From positions 62,001-126,000 of the forward strand of contig JBCBKU010000002.1 in NCBI GenBank assembly GCA_038521345.1: DNA of 64,000 nucleotides, given 5' to 3'. Shown in pieces: positions 8,460-17,718 of the stretch. The position numbers were made by a program, and so were the translations under genes. The stretch is from JBCBKU01 sp038521345. GTDB lineage: Bacteria; Pseudomonadota; Alphaproteobacteria; Rhodobacterales; Rhodobacteraceae. Each line of letters opens with the position of its first letter. The stretch's first letter is position 1. The notes under the pieces are model-generated. The model saw only the letters and a list, made by a program, of their open reading frames with translations. It was not told the origin of the DNA and did no database searches.

Positions 8460-9428
8460 ATGCCACGTGTCAGCATTGTCGTTCCCGCCTACAACACGCT
8501 CTCGTCCTTGCCCGAGACGATCGAAAGCCTCTTGGCGCAAACCTACGGAGATATTGAAGTCATCGTCGTCGATGATGGCTCATCCGACGGGACGGCCGAA
8601 TGGGTGCGCGCCCAGCCCGATCCGCGCCTGCGGTTGGTCCGCCAACTGAACCGCGGTCTGGCTGGCGCGCGAAACGGCGGAATCGCCGCGGCGACCGGTG
8701 AATTCGTCGGCTTTTGTGATGGCGACGATCTTTGGGAACCGGAAAAGGTTTCCGCCCACGTCGACTTTCTTGATGCCCGCCCCGAGGTTGGTCTCAGCTT
8801 CTCTGCATCCGCAATGATCGACGAGAAAAGCCAACCGCTCGGCCTGACTCAATCGCCCAAGATCGATGACATCACTGCGCGTGACGTTCTCCTTCGCAAT
8901 CCCGTGGGCAATGGATCTTCTCCCGTTATTCGGCGGGCCTGTCTCGACGACATTGCGTTCCGGGTTGCTGACGATACACGGGATTGGTGGTTCGATGAGA
9001 CCTTCCGCCAATCTGAAGATATCGAATGCTGGGTCCGCATTGCGTTGACGACGGATTGGGAGATCGCGGGCATCGCGGCACCTCTGACGAAGTACAGGAT
9101 CCTCTCCTCGGGCCTGTCCGCGAATCTCGCAAAGCAATACGAAAGCTGGGGGCGCGTGGCCAATCGAGTCTCCGAACTCGCGCCCGACTTTGCGGCCAGG
9201 CATCTGCCAGCGGCCCGCGCGTACCAATTGCGGTATCTCGCCCGTCGCTCGGTGACACTCGGCGATGGTCGGATGGCATTGTCGCTCGGTCTGCAATCGT
9301 TGCGGTCCGCGCTTCATCCTCTCGTGGCCGAACCGGTCAAGACCACCACCACACTGGGCGCAGCACTGGTTCTGTGCTTGGGTGGACGAGCGCTGGTCCG
9401 GCGGGCACTTGGAGGACGATTGGCATGA
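8460..9428 (+). CDS. Glycosyltransferase family 2 protein (second)
   Basis: At 322 residues this is a second GT-A enzyme: VSIVVPAYNTLSSLPETIESL, VVDDGSSDGT, LAGARNGGIAAATGEFVGFCDGDDLW (DGD in place of the usual DAD) and QSEDIECWVRI. It shares its C-terminal layout (YQLRYLARRSVTLGDGRMALSLG) with the preceding gene, so the two probably arose by duplication and then took different sugars. AAGGAG lies about 7 bases before the ATG. Its stop overlaps the next start (ATGA). Confidence 0.9.
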   Translation: MPRVSIVVPAYNTLSSLPETIESLLAQTYGDIEVIVVDDGSSDGTAEWVRAQPDPRLRLVRQLNRGLAGARNGGIAAATGEFVGFCDGDDLWEPEKVSAHVDFLDARPEVGLSFSASAMIDEKSQPLGLTQSPKIDDITARDVLLRNPVGNGSSPVIRRACLDDIAFRVADDTRDWWFDETFRQSEDIECWVRIALTTDWEIAGIAAPLTKYRILSSGLSANLAKQYESWGRVANRVSELAPDFAARHLPAARAYQLRYLARRSVTLGDGRMALSLGLQSLRSALHPLVAEPVKTTTTLGAALVLCLGGRALVRRALGGRLA

Positions 9429-10402
9429 GGCGAATTGTTCATCTGGTCGATGATCTGTCGCCCGGTGGCGTGACCCGCTTTCTCGACTATGTCCGAGGTT
9501 CAGACGACATGGCTGCCCTCGGCAGCCACTCCGTCTTGCAGGTGGACGGTGGTTTTTCGCGTCCCCCCGTGCTCGACGCAGACGTCATTGTCAGCCATGT
9601 CGTTCTTTCTTGGCGCAACTTGCCTTTCTTCCTTGGATTGCGGGCGCGGTATGCATCCGTTCCAATCGTCCATATGGAGCATAGCTATTCACCGGCATTT
9701 GTGCGCACCGAAGTACGCGCGCCGGCCCGGTTTCGCACGATGATGACTGTATCGTTGTCGTTGTTCGATGGCGTCGTAACCATCAGCACGGCGCAGCGCG
9801 ATTGGCTGGTCCGCTTCGCGAGGTTGGCCCCGGAGAAAGCGGTGTTGATCCCGCCCTGCGTCGATCTCGACCGGTTTCTTGAGGTGCAGGCGGCATCGGG
9901 TTCTGTGCGACGGATCGGAGCGCTTGGGCGCCTTGATCGACAGAAAGGTTTCGACATCCTCATTCAGGCTTTTAGGCAGGCACGTCTGACGGACGCAGAG
10001 CTTCATATCTTCGGCGACGGTGCCGAGCGGTCGACGCTGGTGGCTCTCGCCGAGGGCGACCCACGGATTGTATTCCATGGCCATGTCGACGATCCGGTCG
10101 GGGCTGTGGCGTCCGTCGACGCGTTGGCCATGCCGTCTCGGCGCGAGCCTTACGGTCTCGTCGCCCTTGAGGCGATGGCGGCCGGGCGCCCCCTGTTGGT
10201 GAGCCGGGCCGACGGCCTGATCGACCATGCTGCAGGAGGGGCTTTGGCCGTGGACCGGCTCACTGTCGAAGACTGGGCTGCGGCGCTTTCCGAGTTCACA
10301 ACGACCGATCACACTGCAAGGGTTGCGCGCGCGCGCGCTCTAGCCAAGTCGGCCGCGGCCCGGTTCGTGGATGGTTGGCGAAGGTTGCTGGAGGGGCTTT
10401 AG
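9425..10402 (+). CDS. Glycosyltransferase family 4 protein
   Basis: This 325-residue retaining GT-B glycosyltransferase shows LVDDLSPGGVTRFLDYV at the N-terminal domain, then the C-terminal domain with IGALGRLDRQKGFDILIQAF, ELHIFGDGAERSTL and the donor-binding MPSRREPYGLVALEAMAAGRPLL. The glutamates in EPYGLVALE match the family's EX7E motif. The ATG at 9425 overlaps the preceding stop. Its stop (10400-10402) overlaps the stop of the convergent ligase-like gene by 4 bases, leaving no room for a separate terminator. Confidence 0.9.
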   Translation: MRRIVHLVDDLSPGGVTRFLDYVRGSDDMAALGSHSVLQVDGGFSRPPVLDADVIVSHVVLSWRNLPFFLGLRARYASVPIVHMEHSYSPAFVRTEVRAPARFRTMMTVSLSLFDGVVTISTAQRDWLVRFARLAPEKAVLIPPCVDLDRFLEVQAASGSVRRIGALGRLDRQKGFDILIQAFRQARLTDAELHIFGDGAERSTLVALAEGDPRIVFHGHVDDPVGAVASVDALAMPSRREPYGLVALEAMAAGRPLLVSRADGLIDHAAGGALAVDRLTVEDWAAALSEFTTTDHTARVARARALAKSAAARFVDGWRRLLEGL

Positions 10403-11646
10403 CGCGATGCCATCTCGCGCAGGTGGATGCCTAGCATCACCAGCGCAGGCCAAAGCAGGTACGCCTCGATCTCGATGTTTTCCCCCATCGACAGGATGAG
10501 CAGAACAAGAAGAATCCCGAATGGCAGACGCCCTTGTGGGTGAACCACAGCGTCACGTGCGGCCACGAGAAAGTGCAGAATGAAAGGGACGGCGAACGCT
10601 ACAAAACCCACAAGGCCCTTCACGAACAACAAGGCCCACCACGTGTGGTGTGTTCCGATCGGCATGTACTCTACGATATGGGAACCTGGTTCAACCTGAC
10701 CGTGCCCAAACCACACACTTTCGTTGGCCCAGCGTTCTCGTGCGATGCGCTGAAGCGTATCGCGCACACGGGTGCTGTCCGCCCGGGCAGCGCGGAACGC
10801 GCCCACGGCATCGCCGACCGCCAGAGTCAGGGGTGTCCATGCGGCCGCCATTGAAGCAGCAATCGACGCCCCGAAGGCCCAGGCCCAGGTTTTCAGCATC
10901 AGCGGCATCATTCGCGGACCCATAGTCGCCACCACAAGGGCAATAAGACTCATCCGGGACTTCGACATAAGGATCATGGCAATGCCTGCCAGCACACCGA
11001 TGGCGAGCCAAAACCGGTTCTTATCTTCAAGGGCGAACAGGACCATCACCACCCCCAACAGGCCAGCAAATGGTGACCATGGTGCATAGAACTGCCAGCG
11101 CGGGGTCCATGATGCGGGGTCGAGTGTGTAGAAATAGACGGTGAAGTATTCCGGACCGGGCCCGCCGACCGCTTTCAGCGGTGACGTGAAGATCCGTTCG
11201 GGCAGTCCGACAAAGGGAGCTGCGGCAAGGATCGGCACCAGACACAAGGTGATGAGAGCCAGCTTTGTATGGGCTCGAACAAGCACGTCGCGACGGATCT
11301 GAAGCACGGCGCCTGCGAAAGGAAACAAGGCCAGGAGCGCCCATCCTTTCGCCCAGCCAATAGAGGACTTGATCGTCTTAATAAGGCCCAGGTTCCAGCT
11401 GATGTGTCCGCCCCAGAGCGCGATCAGCATCAGGGCCATGCCCGCAAACCAAATCCAGATCAGCGCAGGAACGGGGCCGGTCGGACGAAGGTCCTTGCGA
11501 AGCGCTGGGCCAAGGTAAAGCGCCATGGCCGCCAGACCGGCAAGCACCCATCCAAGGACAGGCCCGGCCACATAGAGACCGCCGAAGGCGTAGATGCCCC
11601 AAGTCCAGATCAAAGTTCCGGACGTAATGCGCTCGGGCAGAGTCAT
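10399..11646 (-). CDS. O-antigen ligase/polymerase-like membrane protein
   Basis: The 415-residue protein has about 10-12 hydrophobic helices with one large loop (about residues 265-325) of the kind found in Wzy and WaaL. Features that fit are SKSRMSLIALVVATMG (Arg near a helix end), WFGHGQVEPGSHIVEYMPIGTHHTWW in the loop with several His, and a short basic C-terminus. It would polymerise repeat units or ligate the chain to a lipid acceptor; these activities cannot be told apart by eye. The start overlaps the chain-length gene by 4 bp, so the two are coupled, as Wzy/Wzz pairs often are. Confidence 0.8.
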   Translation of the reverse strand: MTLPERITSGTLIWTWGIYAFGGLYVAGPVLGWVLAGLAAMALYLGPALRKDLRPTGPVPALIWIWFAGMALMLIALWGGHISWNLGLIKTIKSSIGWAKGWALLALFPFAGAVLQIRRDVLVRAHTKLALITLCLVPILAAAPFVGLPERIFTSPLKAVGGPGPEYFTVYFYTLDPASWTPRWQFYAPWSPFAGLLGVVMVLFALEDKNRFWLAIGVLAGIAMILMSKSRMSLIALVVATMGPRMMPLMLKTWAWAFGASIAASMAAAWTPLTLAVGDAVGAFRAARADSTRVRDTLQRIARERWANESVWFGHGQVEPGSHIVEYMPIGTHHTWWALLFVKGLVGFVAFAVPFILHFLVAARDAVVHPQGRLPFGILLVLLILSMGENIEIEAYLLWPALVMLGIHLREMASR

Positions 11647-13061
11647 TTCGTGCCGCGGTGCATGAGATGATCAATGATGGGCCGGCGAAGCCAAGCGAGA
11701 GAAAGCGAGACCAAGAGCATCAGGGTCGCTGCGACACCAGCGGCTATCGCAATCTTGGGCCGCGGCGAGGTCGGGCGCTCGGGCAGGGTGGCGTCGGCCA
11801 AAACCTGAACCAGAGGGTAAGAGGCGTAGACGTCCGATTTCGTGGTATCCGTGCGGGCCAACGCAGATGCGAAGACAGCCTCGGCCACCTGATAATCGCG
11901 CGAAAGATCGTCAAGCCGTGCGGCCAAGGGGGCCAGTCGGGCAATGCGTGCATCAAGTTCAGTCAGTTGCTGCGACAGGATTGCAACGGTCGAAGCGCGC
12001 GCTTCGCAATCTGCGGCCTTGTCGACCAGATCCGACAGAAGGGCGCCTCGTGCCGGATCGGGTGACAGATCCAGCCGTGCGACTGCTTGGATCGCGCCGG
12101 TGCCAATCACGGCTGTTCCCCGCACCAGCATCCGGCTTTCGGTGCCGACAACTGCATGCTCAGCGCTTGTGACCTTGGGATGGCGCGGCCCGAACCGACC
12201 GCGAGCCTTCGCCAACTCACCTTTCTGGATAGCGAGTTCGTCGGCCAGCTCCTGGAATTCGGGGTCGGCGTGCAGCCGCAGGTTCAAGGCTGCGGTCTGA
12301 GCATCGGTTCCCAGCCGAGCCGCCAGTGCGTTCATCGATGCGTCGGCAGCTGATTGTGACGCGCGCGCTTCTTCCACCCGCGCGGCCAGATCGTCGCGGT
12401 CAGAGACAAGATCCTTATAATGGTCAAACGAGACAAGTCCGCTCTCGGCTTGCAACTTGGCCATTTGCTCGCGCAGAGCTGTGACTTCGGTCTCGTAACC
12501 CTCGATCGCGCCTTCAGCGGCCTTTTCCCGGCTTGCCAGCTCGTCCTGACGCAGCGTGTCAAGTTCATCGAGGAACACCGTTAGCAGGGCCGCGGCACGG
12601 TCTTGTGCAACCTCCGGCGACGGTCCTGTCATCTCGAAGTGGATCAGCGATGTCTCGTCCACCAGTTTGATACGCGGTGCGCCAAGTGCCGAACGGTCTT
12701 CGTTGCGAAGTGCAGCGGCGCGTTCAATCGTGCGATTGGCCGCCAGCAGGCGCTTGTAAGTCTGCGTGGGGCTGATCCTCGTAGAAGAAAACGCCGATGC
12801 CGCGGACGACGAGGCCTGCCCAAGATCGGCAAGGTTCACCGAGGACTGCGCCCCGGACCCTGGCAGGATCAGCGAAACATCGGAGGTGTAGCTTGCAGGG
12901 GCAAGCGAAACGTAGGCCGTGATCGGCGCCCAAAGGGCCCCGGCTGCACACACAAAAATCAGGACATACCGCGGAAGACGCCCAGCATCGTTCAATCGGC
13001 CGCCGTGAAACACACGGCCGGCGCTGGGCAAATGACGAAACAAGGCAAGTCTTCCGAACAT
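11643..13061 (-). CDS. Polysaccharide co-polymerase / chain-length determinant (GumC/Wzz-type)
   Basis: At 472 residues this has one N-terminal membrane helix (about 29-52, RYVLIFVCAAGALWAPITAYV), a long periplasmic region with predicted coiled coils (about 170-300 and 340-400, Ala/Glu/Arg/Leu-rich), the Pro-rich LPERPTSPRPK and a second helix near 435-458. That is the PCP layout. No C-terminal tyrosine kinase domain is attached. It regulates chain length and links the inner-membrane machinery with the Wza-like lipoprotein. Only 111 bases separate its start from the response regulator stop upstream, with no clear terminator, so read-through from the sensory operon is possible. Confidence 0.85.
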   Translation of the reverse strand: MFGRLALFRHLPSAGRVFHGGRLNDAGRLPRYVLIFVCAAGALWAPITAYVSLAPASYTSDVSLILPGSGAQSSVNLADLGQASSSAASAFSSTRISPTQTYKRLLAANRTIERAAALRNEDRSALGAPRIKLVDETSLIHFEMTGPSPEVAQDRAAALLTVFLDELDTLRQDELASREKAAEGAIEGYETEVTALREQMAKLQAESGLVSFDHYKDLVSDRDDLAARVEEARASQSAADASMNALAARLGTDAQTAALNLRLHADPEFQELADELAIQKGELAKARGRFGPRHPKVTSAEHAVVGTESRMLVRGTAVIGTGAIQAVARLDLSPDPARGALLSDLVDKAADCEARASTVAILSQQLTELDARIARLAPLAARLDDLSRDYQVAEAVFASALARTDTTKSDVYASYPLVQVLADATLPERPTSPRPKIAIAAGVAATLMLLVSLSLAWLRRPIIDHLMHRGTK

Positions 13062-13172
13062 TGGCAGTCCTCCTGATCACCAGAAGGTCTACGCGAAGCG
13101 GGGATCCAAATCGTGGCCTCGCACGGGCAGGTGAGGGGCGCTTTCGGATCGCTGCCTATACTGACGGATAGG

Positions 13173-13778
13173 TTAGAAGAGACCGGCTTCCTTAGCGGCA
13201 AGCGCGGCTTGGGTTCGGTTCTTGGCGCCTAGTTTGCGACAAGCCGTTTTGACATGCAATTTGACGGTCACTTCCTGCAAATCGATCTCGCGCGCAATCT
13301 CTTTGTTGGACAAGCCGCGGCACAAACCGTCGAGAACTTGCATTTCTCGCTCGGTCAAGACTTTGGCCAGTGTATGGGGTTCTTCATCTCCCACTTCGGT
13401 CATGAATTTTACCGGCGCGTACACCTCGCCCTCGGCCATGAAGCGAATGGCGTTCACCAGTGACTTCGCGCCAATGGATTTCGGTACAAAACCAACCGCC
13501 CCCTGATCCAACGCAGATTGTGCGATGGCTCGATCCGCGGTCCCCGACAAAATGGCGACGGGCGCGTCCGTGGCTTCCTGCATCCGCGACAATCCCGAAA
13601 GCCCCTCCATACCGGGCATGTTGTAGTCGAGCAGGACAAGGTCGAAGCCCTCATGGATCTGTTCGAGTGCTTCGGTCAAATCGCTGACGGCGGTCACGTC
13701 AATATCAGGTTGTTGGTCCAAGAACGCGACGATGGTATCGCGGACCAATTCATGATCGTCCGCCAATAGTAGTTTCAT
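13173..13778 (-). CDS. NarL/LuxR-family DNA-binding response regulator
   Basis: This 201-residue regulator has a receiver domain (residues 1-120) with acidic pair DD at 7-8, phosphoacceptor Asp51 in LVLLDYNMPGMEG, and Lys in FVPKS. A LuxR-type HTH follows (about 135-197: LTEREMQVLDGLCRGLSNKEIAREIDLQEVTVKLHVKTACRKLGAKNRTQA). Its ATG overlaps the kinase stop by 4 bp, so the kinase is its likely partner. It is a good candidate to control the polysaccharide genes that follow it on the same strand. Confidence 0.93.
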   Translation of the reverse strand: MKLLLADDHELVRDTIVAFLDQQPDIDVTAVSDLTEALEQIHEGFDLVLLDYNMPGMEGLSGLSRMQEATDAPVAILSGTADRAIAQSALDQGAVGFVPKSIGAKSLVNAIRFMAEGEVYAPVKFMTEVGDEEPHTLAKVLTEREMQVLDGLCRGLSNKEIAREIDLQEVTVKLHVKTACRKLGAKNRTQAALAAKEAGLF

Positions 13779-16522
13779 GCTGCTCCTCCGGTTGCTTCGC
13801 GCACCGCTGAGATCAGCGTATCGTTGGGCACCGGTTTCTGCAAAACGTTGCTTGCCCGGGCCAGCCGGGGATCAGTCAGCCGGCGCGCCAAGGCGCTGAC
13901 GACAATTACCGGCAGATCCGGAGCGACGATGCTCAGTCTCTCGACGACATCGCCTCCGGTAAGCTTTGGCATGTCGTAATCCGTAATCAAACAGCCCCAA
14001 CCAGCCGGATCTTCGGAAATGGTTTCGATTGCAAACTCCGGATCGTCGGTTTCCGCCACCTCGAATCCGGCTTCGGACAACACGACGGCAAGGGCCGCGG
14101 CAACTTCGGGCGCGTCGTCCAGGATCAGAAGCGGAAGGTCTGTTCGGTCTGACCGGGGGCGCTCAGTGGATCCGTCGGCGGCCACGGGAAGATCCGTGGG
14201 CCACCAAACGGTGATCTTCGTTCCGCGGCCGACGGCACTGTCCACGTCGATACAACCTCCGGTGTCGGCCACGATCGATGCCACGATTGCGAGTCCCAAA
14301 CCCGTGCCGGTGTTGCCTTTTGTCGTAAAGTACGGCTCGAACACACGCGCGACCGTTTCAGCCGACATTCCTGTGCCCGTGTCTTCGATTGCAATGGCCG
14401 CATAGGTGCGGCCGGCCTGGAGCTTTCCGGCGGTCGGTTCCTGATGCGAATCGCGCGTTGCGGGATGCGTCAGTGTTACGCGAACTTCACCCGGCATGCC
14501 GCCAAGCGCGTCGATCGCATTAACCACAAGATTCATAGCAACCTGCAGGACATCGGTTTGGCTGGCCTGGAGAAACAGTGGTTCTTTCGGTGCAACGAAT
14601 GACAATTGCGCTGATGAGGGTGCGCCGCCCCGCGCGAGATCCACGGTGCTTGCCAAAACTTTCTTCAAATCGATGGTTTCAGCCGATTTTTCACGGGATC
14701 CGAGATCAAGAAGCCCGTCGATCAACTCGGCCGCTCGCCCAGCCGCCGTCTGGATCCGGACCAAGGCCGCGCGTCCGGCTTCGGACAATTCCGGCGTGGT
14801 CTCAAGCAGGGCCGCCGATCCGAGGATGGCCGACAGGAGGTTGTTGAAGTCATGCGCCAGCCCGGCCGAGACTTGATGCAGTCGCTCCTGCATCTGGCCT
14901 CGGTCCAGCCGGCGTCGCATCTCGTCCCGTTCAACCTGGTCGTGCAGGCGATCCGTAACATCTCGGACCACAAGGATTGATCCGACGTCCGGAACAAGGC
15001 TGAGGGAGACTTCATGCGTGCGCCGCCCGGCCGCGGTTTCAATCTCGGCCTCTCCTCGGAGGGCTCCGGTGCTCCTGTACTGTGACTGATCCCGAAGCGT
15101 GACATCAATGGACGCCGGTTCGTAGAAACTCGTCCACTTGCGCCCCAAGGCCACGGTTCCCTCTTCAATTCCCCAAAGTGCGGCCAGGCTTGGATTTGCA
15201 TCGACAATTCGACCTTCGGCGTCACCGATGGCGATCCCGTCCTCGCTGCGTTCGATCGCGGCCAGACGCTGGCGCAAGGCGCGTTCGTTGACCTTCAGCC
15301 GCGTAATGTCAGACGCCGTGATCACAGCGCCGCCGTCGGGAATGGGTTGGGCACGCAGTAAGAACTGCCGTCCGTCTCGTGCGGTGAATTCGTGGCTAAC
15401 CGGTTCGTTGAAGGCCTCGATCACCCGTTCGGGCATGGTTTCCAAGGGACGGTCCAGAAGTCGTGCAGCGATAGTGTGGGGTACCGGCACGTTGCGTTCG
15501 AGCCACGCGATATCGAGCAAGGCCTGGAAAGGGTCATTGGAAAACCGAACGTGGCCTTCGCGGCCGAGGATCAAGAACGCTTCAGAAGTGGCCGCAAGCG
15601 CGCTTTCAAGACGCCGCCGCGCTTCATCGCGTTCCTCTTCTGCGCGCACGCGATCGGTTACATCCGTCTGCGTGGCGACCATATGCGTCGCGGTTCCGTC
15701 CTGGTTCTCGATCGGGAACAACTGCAGCTGGTTCCAGAACTCGGTGCCGTCCTTGCGACGGTTGCGCAGCACGAATGTTCCCGAACCCCGCCGGGCCACG
15801 GCTTTCCGAATGGCGATACGCCCGGGAGCGTCCGGAGCCTCCGCCGTAAGAAAGCGGCAGTTCCGGTCAAGCATCTCTTCGCGGGTATAGCCGGACAGAT
15901 CCACAAACGCATCGTTCAGATAGATCAGCGGCATCTCGTCAGACACTTCGGCAATGGTCACCGATGTCGGCGACCGGTCAATGACGGTTGCCAGAAACGC
16001 ATTTCGGCGTTCGAGAGAGCGGCGCAAAATGGCCTGACCGGCAATTGTCGCAAGGCGGCCGATCAACTCAGCGTCTGCTGACGTGAATTTCCCCGGTTGC
16101 ACATCGTGCGCGGCAAGAACCATCCGGGTCTCGCCATCGATCAGCGGAACCGTCAGAAGCGAACGCCACGCCGCCAAAGCCGGCGGTGGGGGCTGCCACA
16201 GGCCCTGAATGCCTTGTAAGTTGATGATCCGCCGGGAGCGCGTAAGCAAGCCCGGTGCCGTCCAAACCGCCGGTTCAGAGGATGCTGGCAGCCGCAGCGT
16301 GAGGTCATCACCGCTCGCCTCGAACAACACCACACCGTCGCAATTGAGAGACGCACGACTTGAAGCGAGCAGTGCCTCGAGCCCCTCGTCCACGTCAGTG
16401 CTGGTGTTCAGCGCCTCGACGGCAGCAAGCAGCGCGCGAGTTTCACGCAGGCGCTGGGCCTCGCGGTCGCGCAGCGTCTCGAGCTCAAGCAGCGCTTCCC
16501 GCAGGCGCTCGTCGTCCTTCAT
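13775..16522 (-). CDS. Hybrid sensor histidine kinase with GAF, LOV and PAS domains
   Basis: The 915-residue soluble kinase reads as: N-terminal coiled coil (1-35), GAF (about 38-168), LOV-type PAS (about 175-292), two further PAS domains (about 303-410 and 418-525), dimerisation helix with His557 in AGLAHDFNNLL, ATPase domain (N-box NLVVNAIDA, EDTGTGM, FEPYFTTK, GTGLGLAI) and a receiver (acidic DD at 802-803, Asp848 in TDYDMP, Lys896). In the LOV domain the flavin-adduct motif NCRFL is present with Cys222, and Asn254, Asn264 and Gln285 match flavin contacts; the usual Gln after NCRFL is Thr. No membrane segment is seen. I chose the ATG at 16522, since upstream in-frame codons fall inside the FIST gene. 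It probably passes phosphate to the adjacent NarL-type regulator. Confidence 0.92.
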   Translation of the reverse strand: MKDDERLREALLELETLRDREAQRLRETRALLAAVEALNTSTDVDEGLEALLASSRASLNCDGVVLFEASGDDLTLRLPASSEPAVWTAPGLLTRSRRIINLQGIQGLWQPPPPALAAWRSLLTVPLIDGETRMVLAAHDVQPGKFTSADAELIGRLATIAGQAILRRSLERRNAFLATVIDRSPTSVTIAEVSDEMPLIYLNDAFVDLSGYTREEMLDRNCRFLTAEAPDAPGRIAIRKAVARRGSGTFVLRNRRKDGTEFWNQLQLFPIENQDGTATHMVATQTDVTDRVRAEEERDEARRRLESALAATSEAFLILGREGHVRFSNDPFQALLDIAWLERNVPVPHTIAARLLDRPLETMPERVIEAFNEPVSHEFTARDGRQFLLRAQPIPDGGAVITASDITRLKVNERALRQRLAAIERSEDGIAIGDAEGRIVDANPSLAALWGIEEGTVALGRKWTSFYEPASIDVTLRDQSQYRSTGALRGEAEIETAAGRRTHEVSLSLVPDVGSILVVRDVTDRLHDQVERDEMRRRLDRGQMQERLHQVSAGLAHDFNNLLSAILGSAALLETTPELSEAGRAALVRIQTAAGRAAELIDGLLDLGSREKSAETIDLKKVLASTVDLARGGAPSSAQLSFVAPKEPLFLQASQTDVLQVAMNLVVNAIDALGGMPGEVRVTLTHPATRDSHQEPTAGKLQAGRTYAAIAIEDTGTGMSAETVARVFEPYFTTKGNTGTGLGLAIVASIVADTGGCIDVDSAVGRGTKITVWWPTDLPVAADGSTERPRSDRTDLPLLILDDAPEVAAALAVVLSEAGFEVAETDDPEFAIETISEDPAGWGCLITDYDMPKLTGGDVVERLSIVAPDLPVIVVSALARRLTDPRLARASNVLQKPVPNDTLISAVREATGGAA

Positions 16523-16539
16523 TCGTCGCCTCCCGTGGG

Positions 16540-17718
16540 TCAGGCTCCGAACAATATCGCCGAGATCATGAGGTTGCCATGCCGATTGCGGCCATCGAGG
16601 ACCACGCCTTGTTCCCCGAAAGTGAAGATCCCTAGAAAGGGCACGTCCGGGAGGGCCTCGGTTACGCCTGACGTGACGTCGTCCAACCGGTCGCGCACTG
16701 CCAGCATGCAGCCGCCGCAATACACCATGAGTGCGCCCGCCAGTTCATCAGGTTGGAAACTGCCGGATTGCGCTGCAAGGGCCGCGACTTTGCCGGCACG
16801 GCGCGTCAACTGGTCTGGCGACCCGTTCATCAGGGTTAGCTGATCACCTGCCTCAACGTCAGCGAAGAGTTCCAGATGACCCTCCGGAGTGAGTGAGGCA
16901 GGGTGGGACAGCAAGTAGTATGGGACGTCTCCGACGCTGTCGAGGTATTGGCCAAGCGGCGATAGCGTGCTTTCCGACAGGATAGCGGTGGTCCCGTTGA
17001 CCTGGTCCGGGATGACACCTTCGCCGACCCACTCGCGATAGACATCGGCCGCCGGTCGATCATCGATGGCTTTGAGCAGCCGGCCGTCGGCTGCGGTGAC
17101 TATGCCACTACGAGGCGTAGGCGCGTAACCGTTGTGATAGGCAAAACTGACCTTGGTTGATGGGAAGAGCACCGAGATCACGACACCTGCCGAGGCAGAG
17201 CCTTCGGAATCGTAGACCAGCCACTCTCCGGCAACAGTGTCATCCGCCGCACTACCCCCCATGATCGGTACATTGCCGCCCACAACATCTTCAATGCCCG
17301 CCAAGACTGCCTCTTCGTGGCCGGGCGAGGAAGACAACCAAATTAGGTCCGGTGCTTCGCTCGGACGGTCCGCCGCGAGAAGCGCTGCTTCGACGGCGTT
17401 GCGGGCGGAGGCGCGCGGATCATGTTCGAATGGGCGCATGGCGGTGCCGTAGTCGCCGGCGTCGTCCCAGATGGCGAACGCGCCCGCGCCGTTTTGGATT
17501 CGAGGGCCCGCATCGGACATCACACCAAGACAGCTCGTTGCGCCATGGACTGCCGTCACGCCTTCAAGCCGAGGTGTCAGCTTTGCCGGCCTGCAGCCGA
17601 CACTCTTGTGAATGGCCACGAAGTCGGCCGGGCGATCATGGGTCGCAAGCCACGCATCGAACTTATTGCCAAGCTCGGTCAGGTCAGTGCCGTTCTCGGC
17701 AAACACGTCGATCTTCAT
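16540..17718 (-). CDS. FIST domain protein (NosP-like candidate)
   Basis: This 392-residue soluble protein has a FIST_N domain (about 30-220; VHGATSCLGVMSDAGPRI and VPIMGGSAADDTVAGEW are family landmarks) and a FIST_C domain (about 225-375; AIDDRPAADVYREWVGEG, YLLSHPASLT, VYCGGCMLAVRDR). FIST proteins are signal-input modules. Some, named NosP, bind haem, sense nitric oxide and regulate a hybrid kinase encoded next to them. The same arrangement is seen here: the kinase starts 17 bases downstream. NosP identity is inference from domain and neighbourhood; I cannot assign a haem ligand. Confidence 0.87.
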   Translation of the reverse strand: MKIDVFAENGTDLTELGNKFDAWLATHDRPADFVAIHKSVGCRPAKLTPRLEGVTAVHGATSCLGVMSDAGPRIQNGAGAFAIWDDAGDYGTAMRPFEHDPRASARNAVEAALLAADRPSEAPDLIWLSSSPGHEEAVLAGIEDVVGGNVPIMGGSAADDTVAGEWLVYDSEGSASAGVVISVLFPSTKVSFAYHNGYAPTPRSGIVTAADGRLLKAIDDRPAADVYREWVGEGVIPDQVNGTTAILSESTLSPLGQYLDSVGDVPYYLLSHPASLTPEGHLELFADVEAGDQLTLMNGSPDQLTRRAGKVAALAAQSGSFQPDELAGALMVYCGGCMLAVRDRLDDVTSGVTEALPDVPFLGIFTFGEQGVVLDGRNRHGNLMISAILFGA

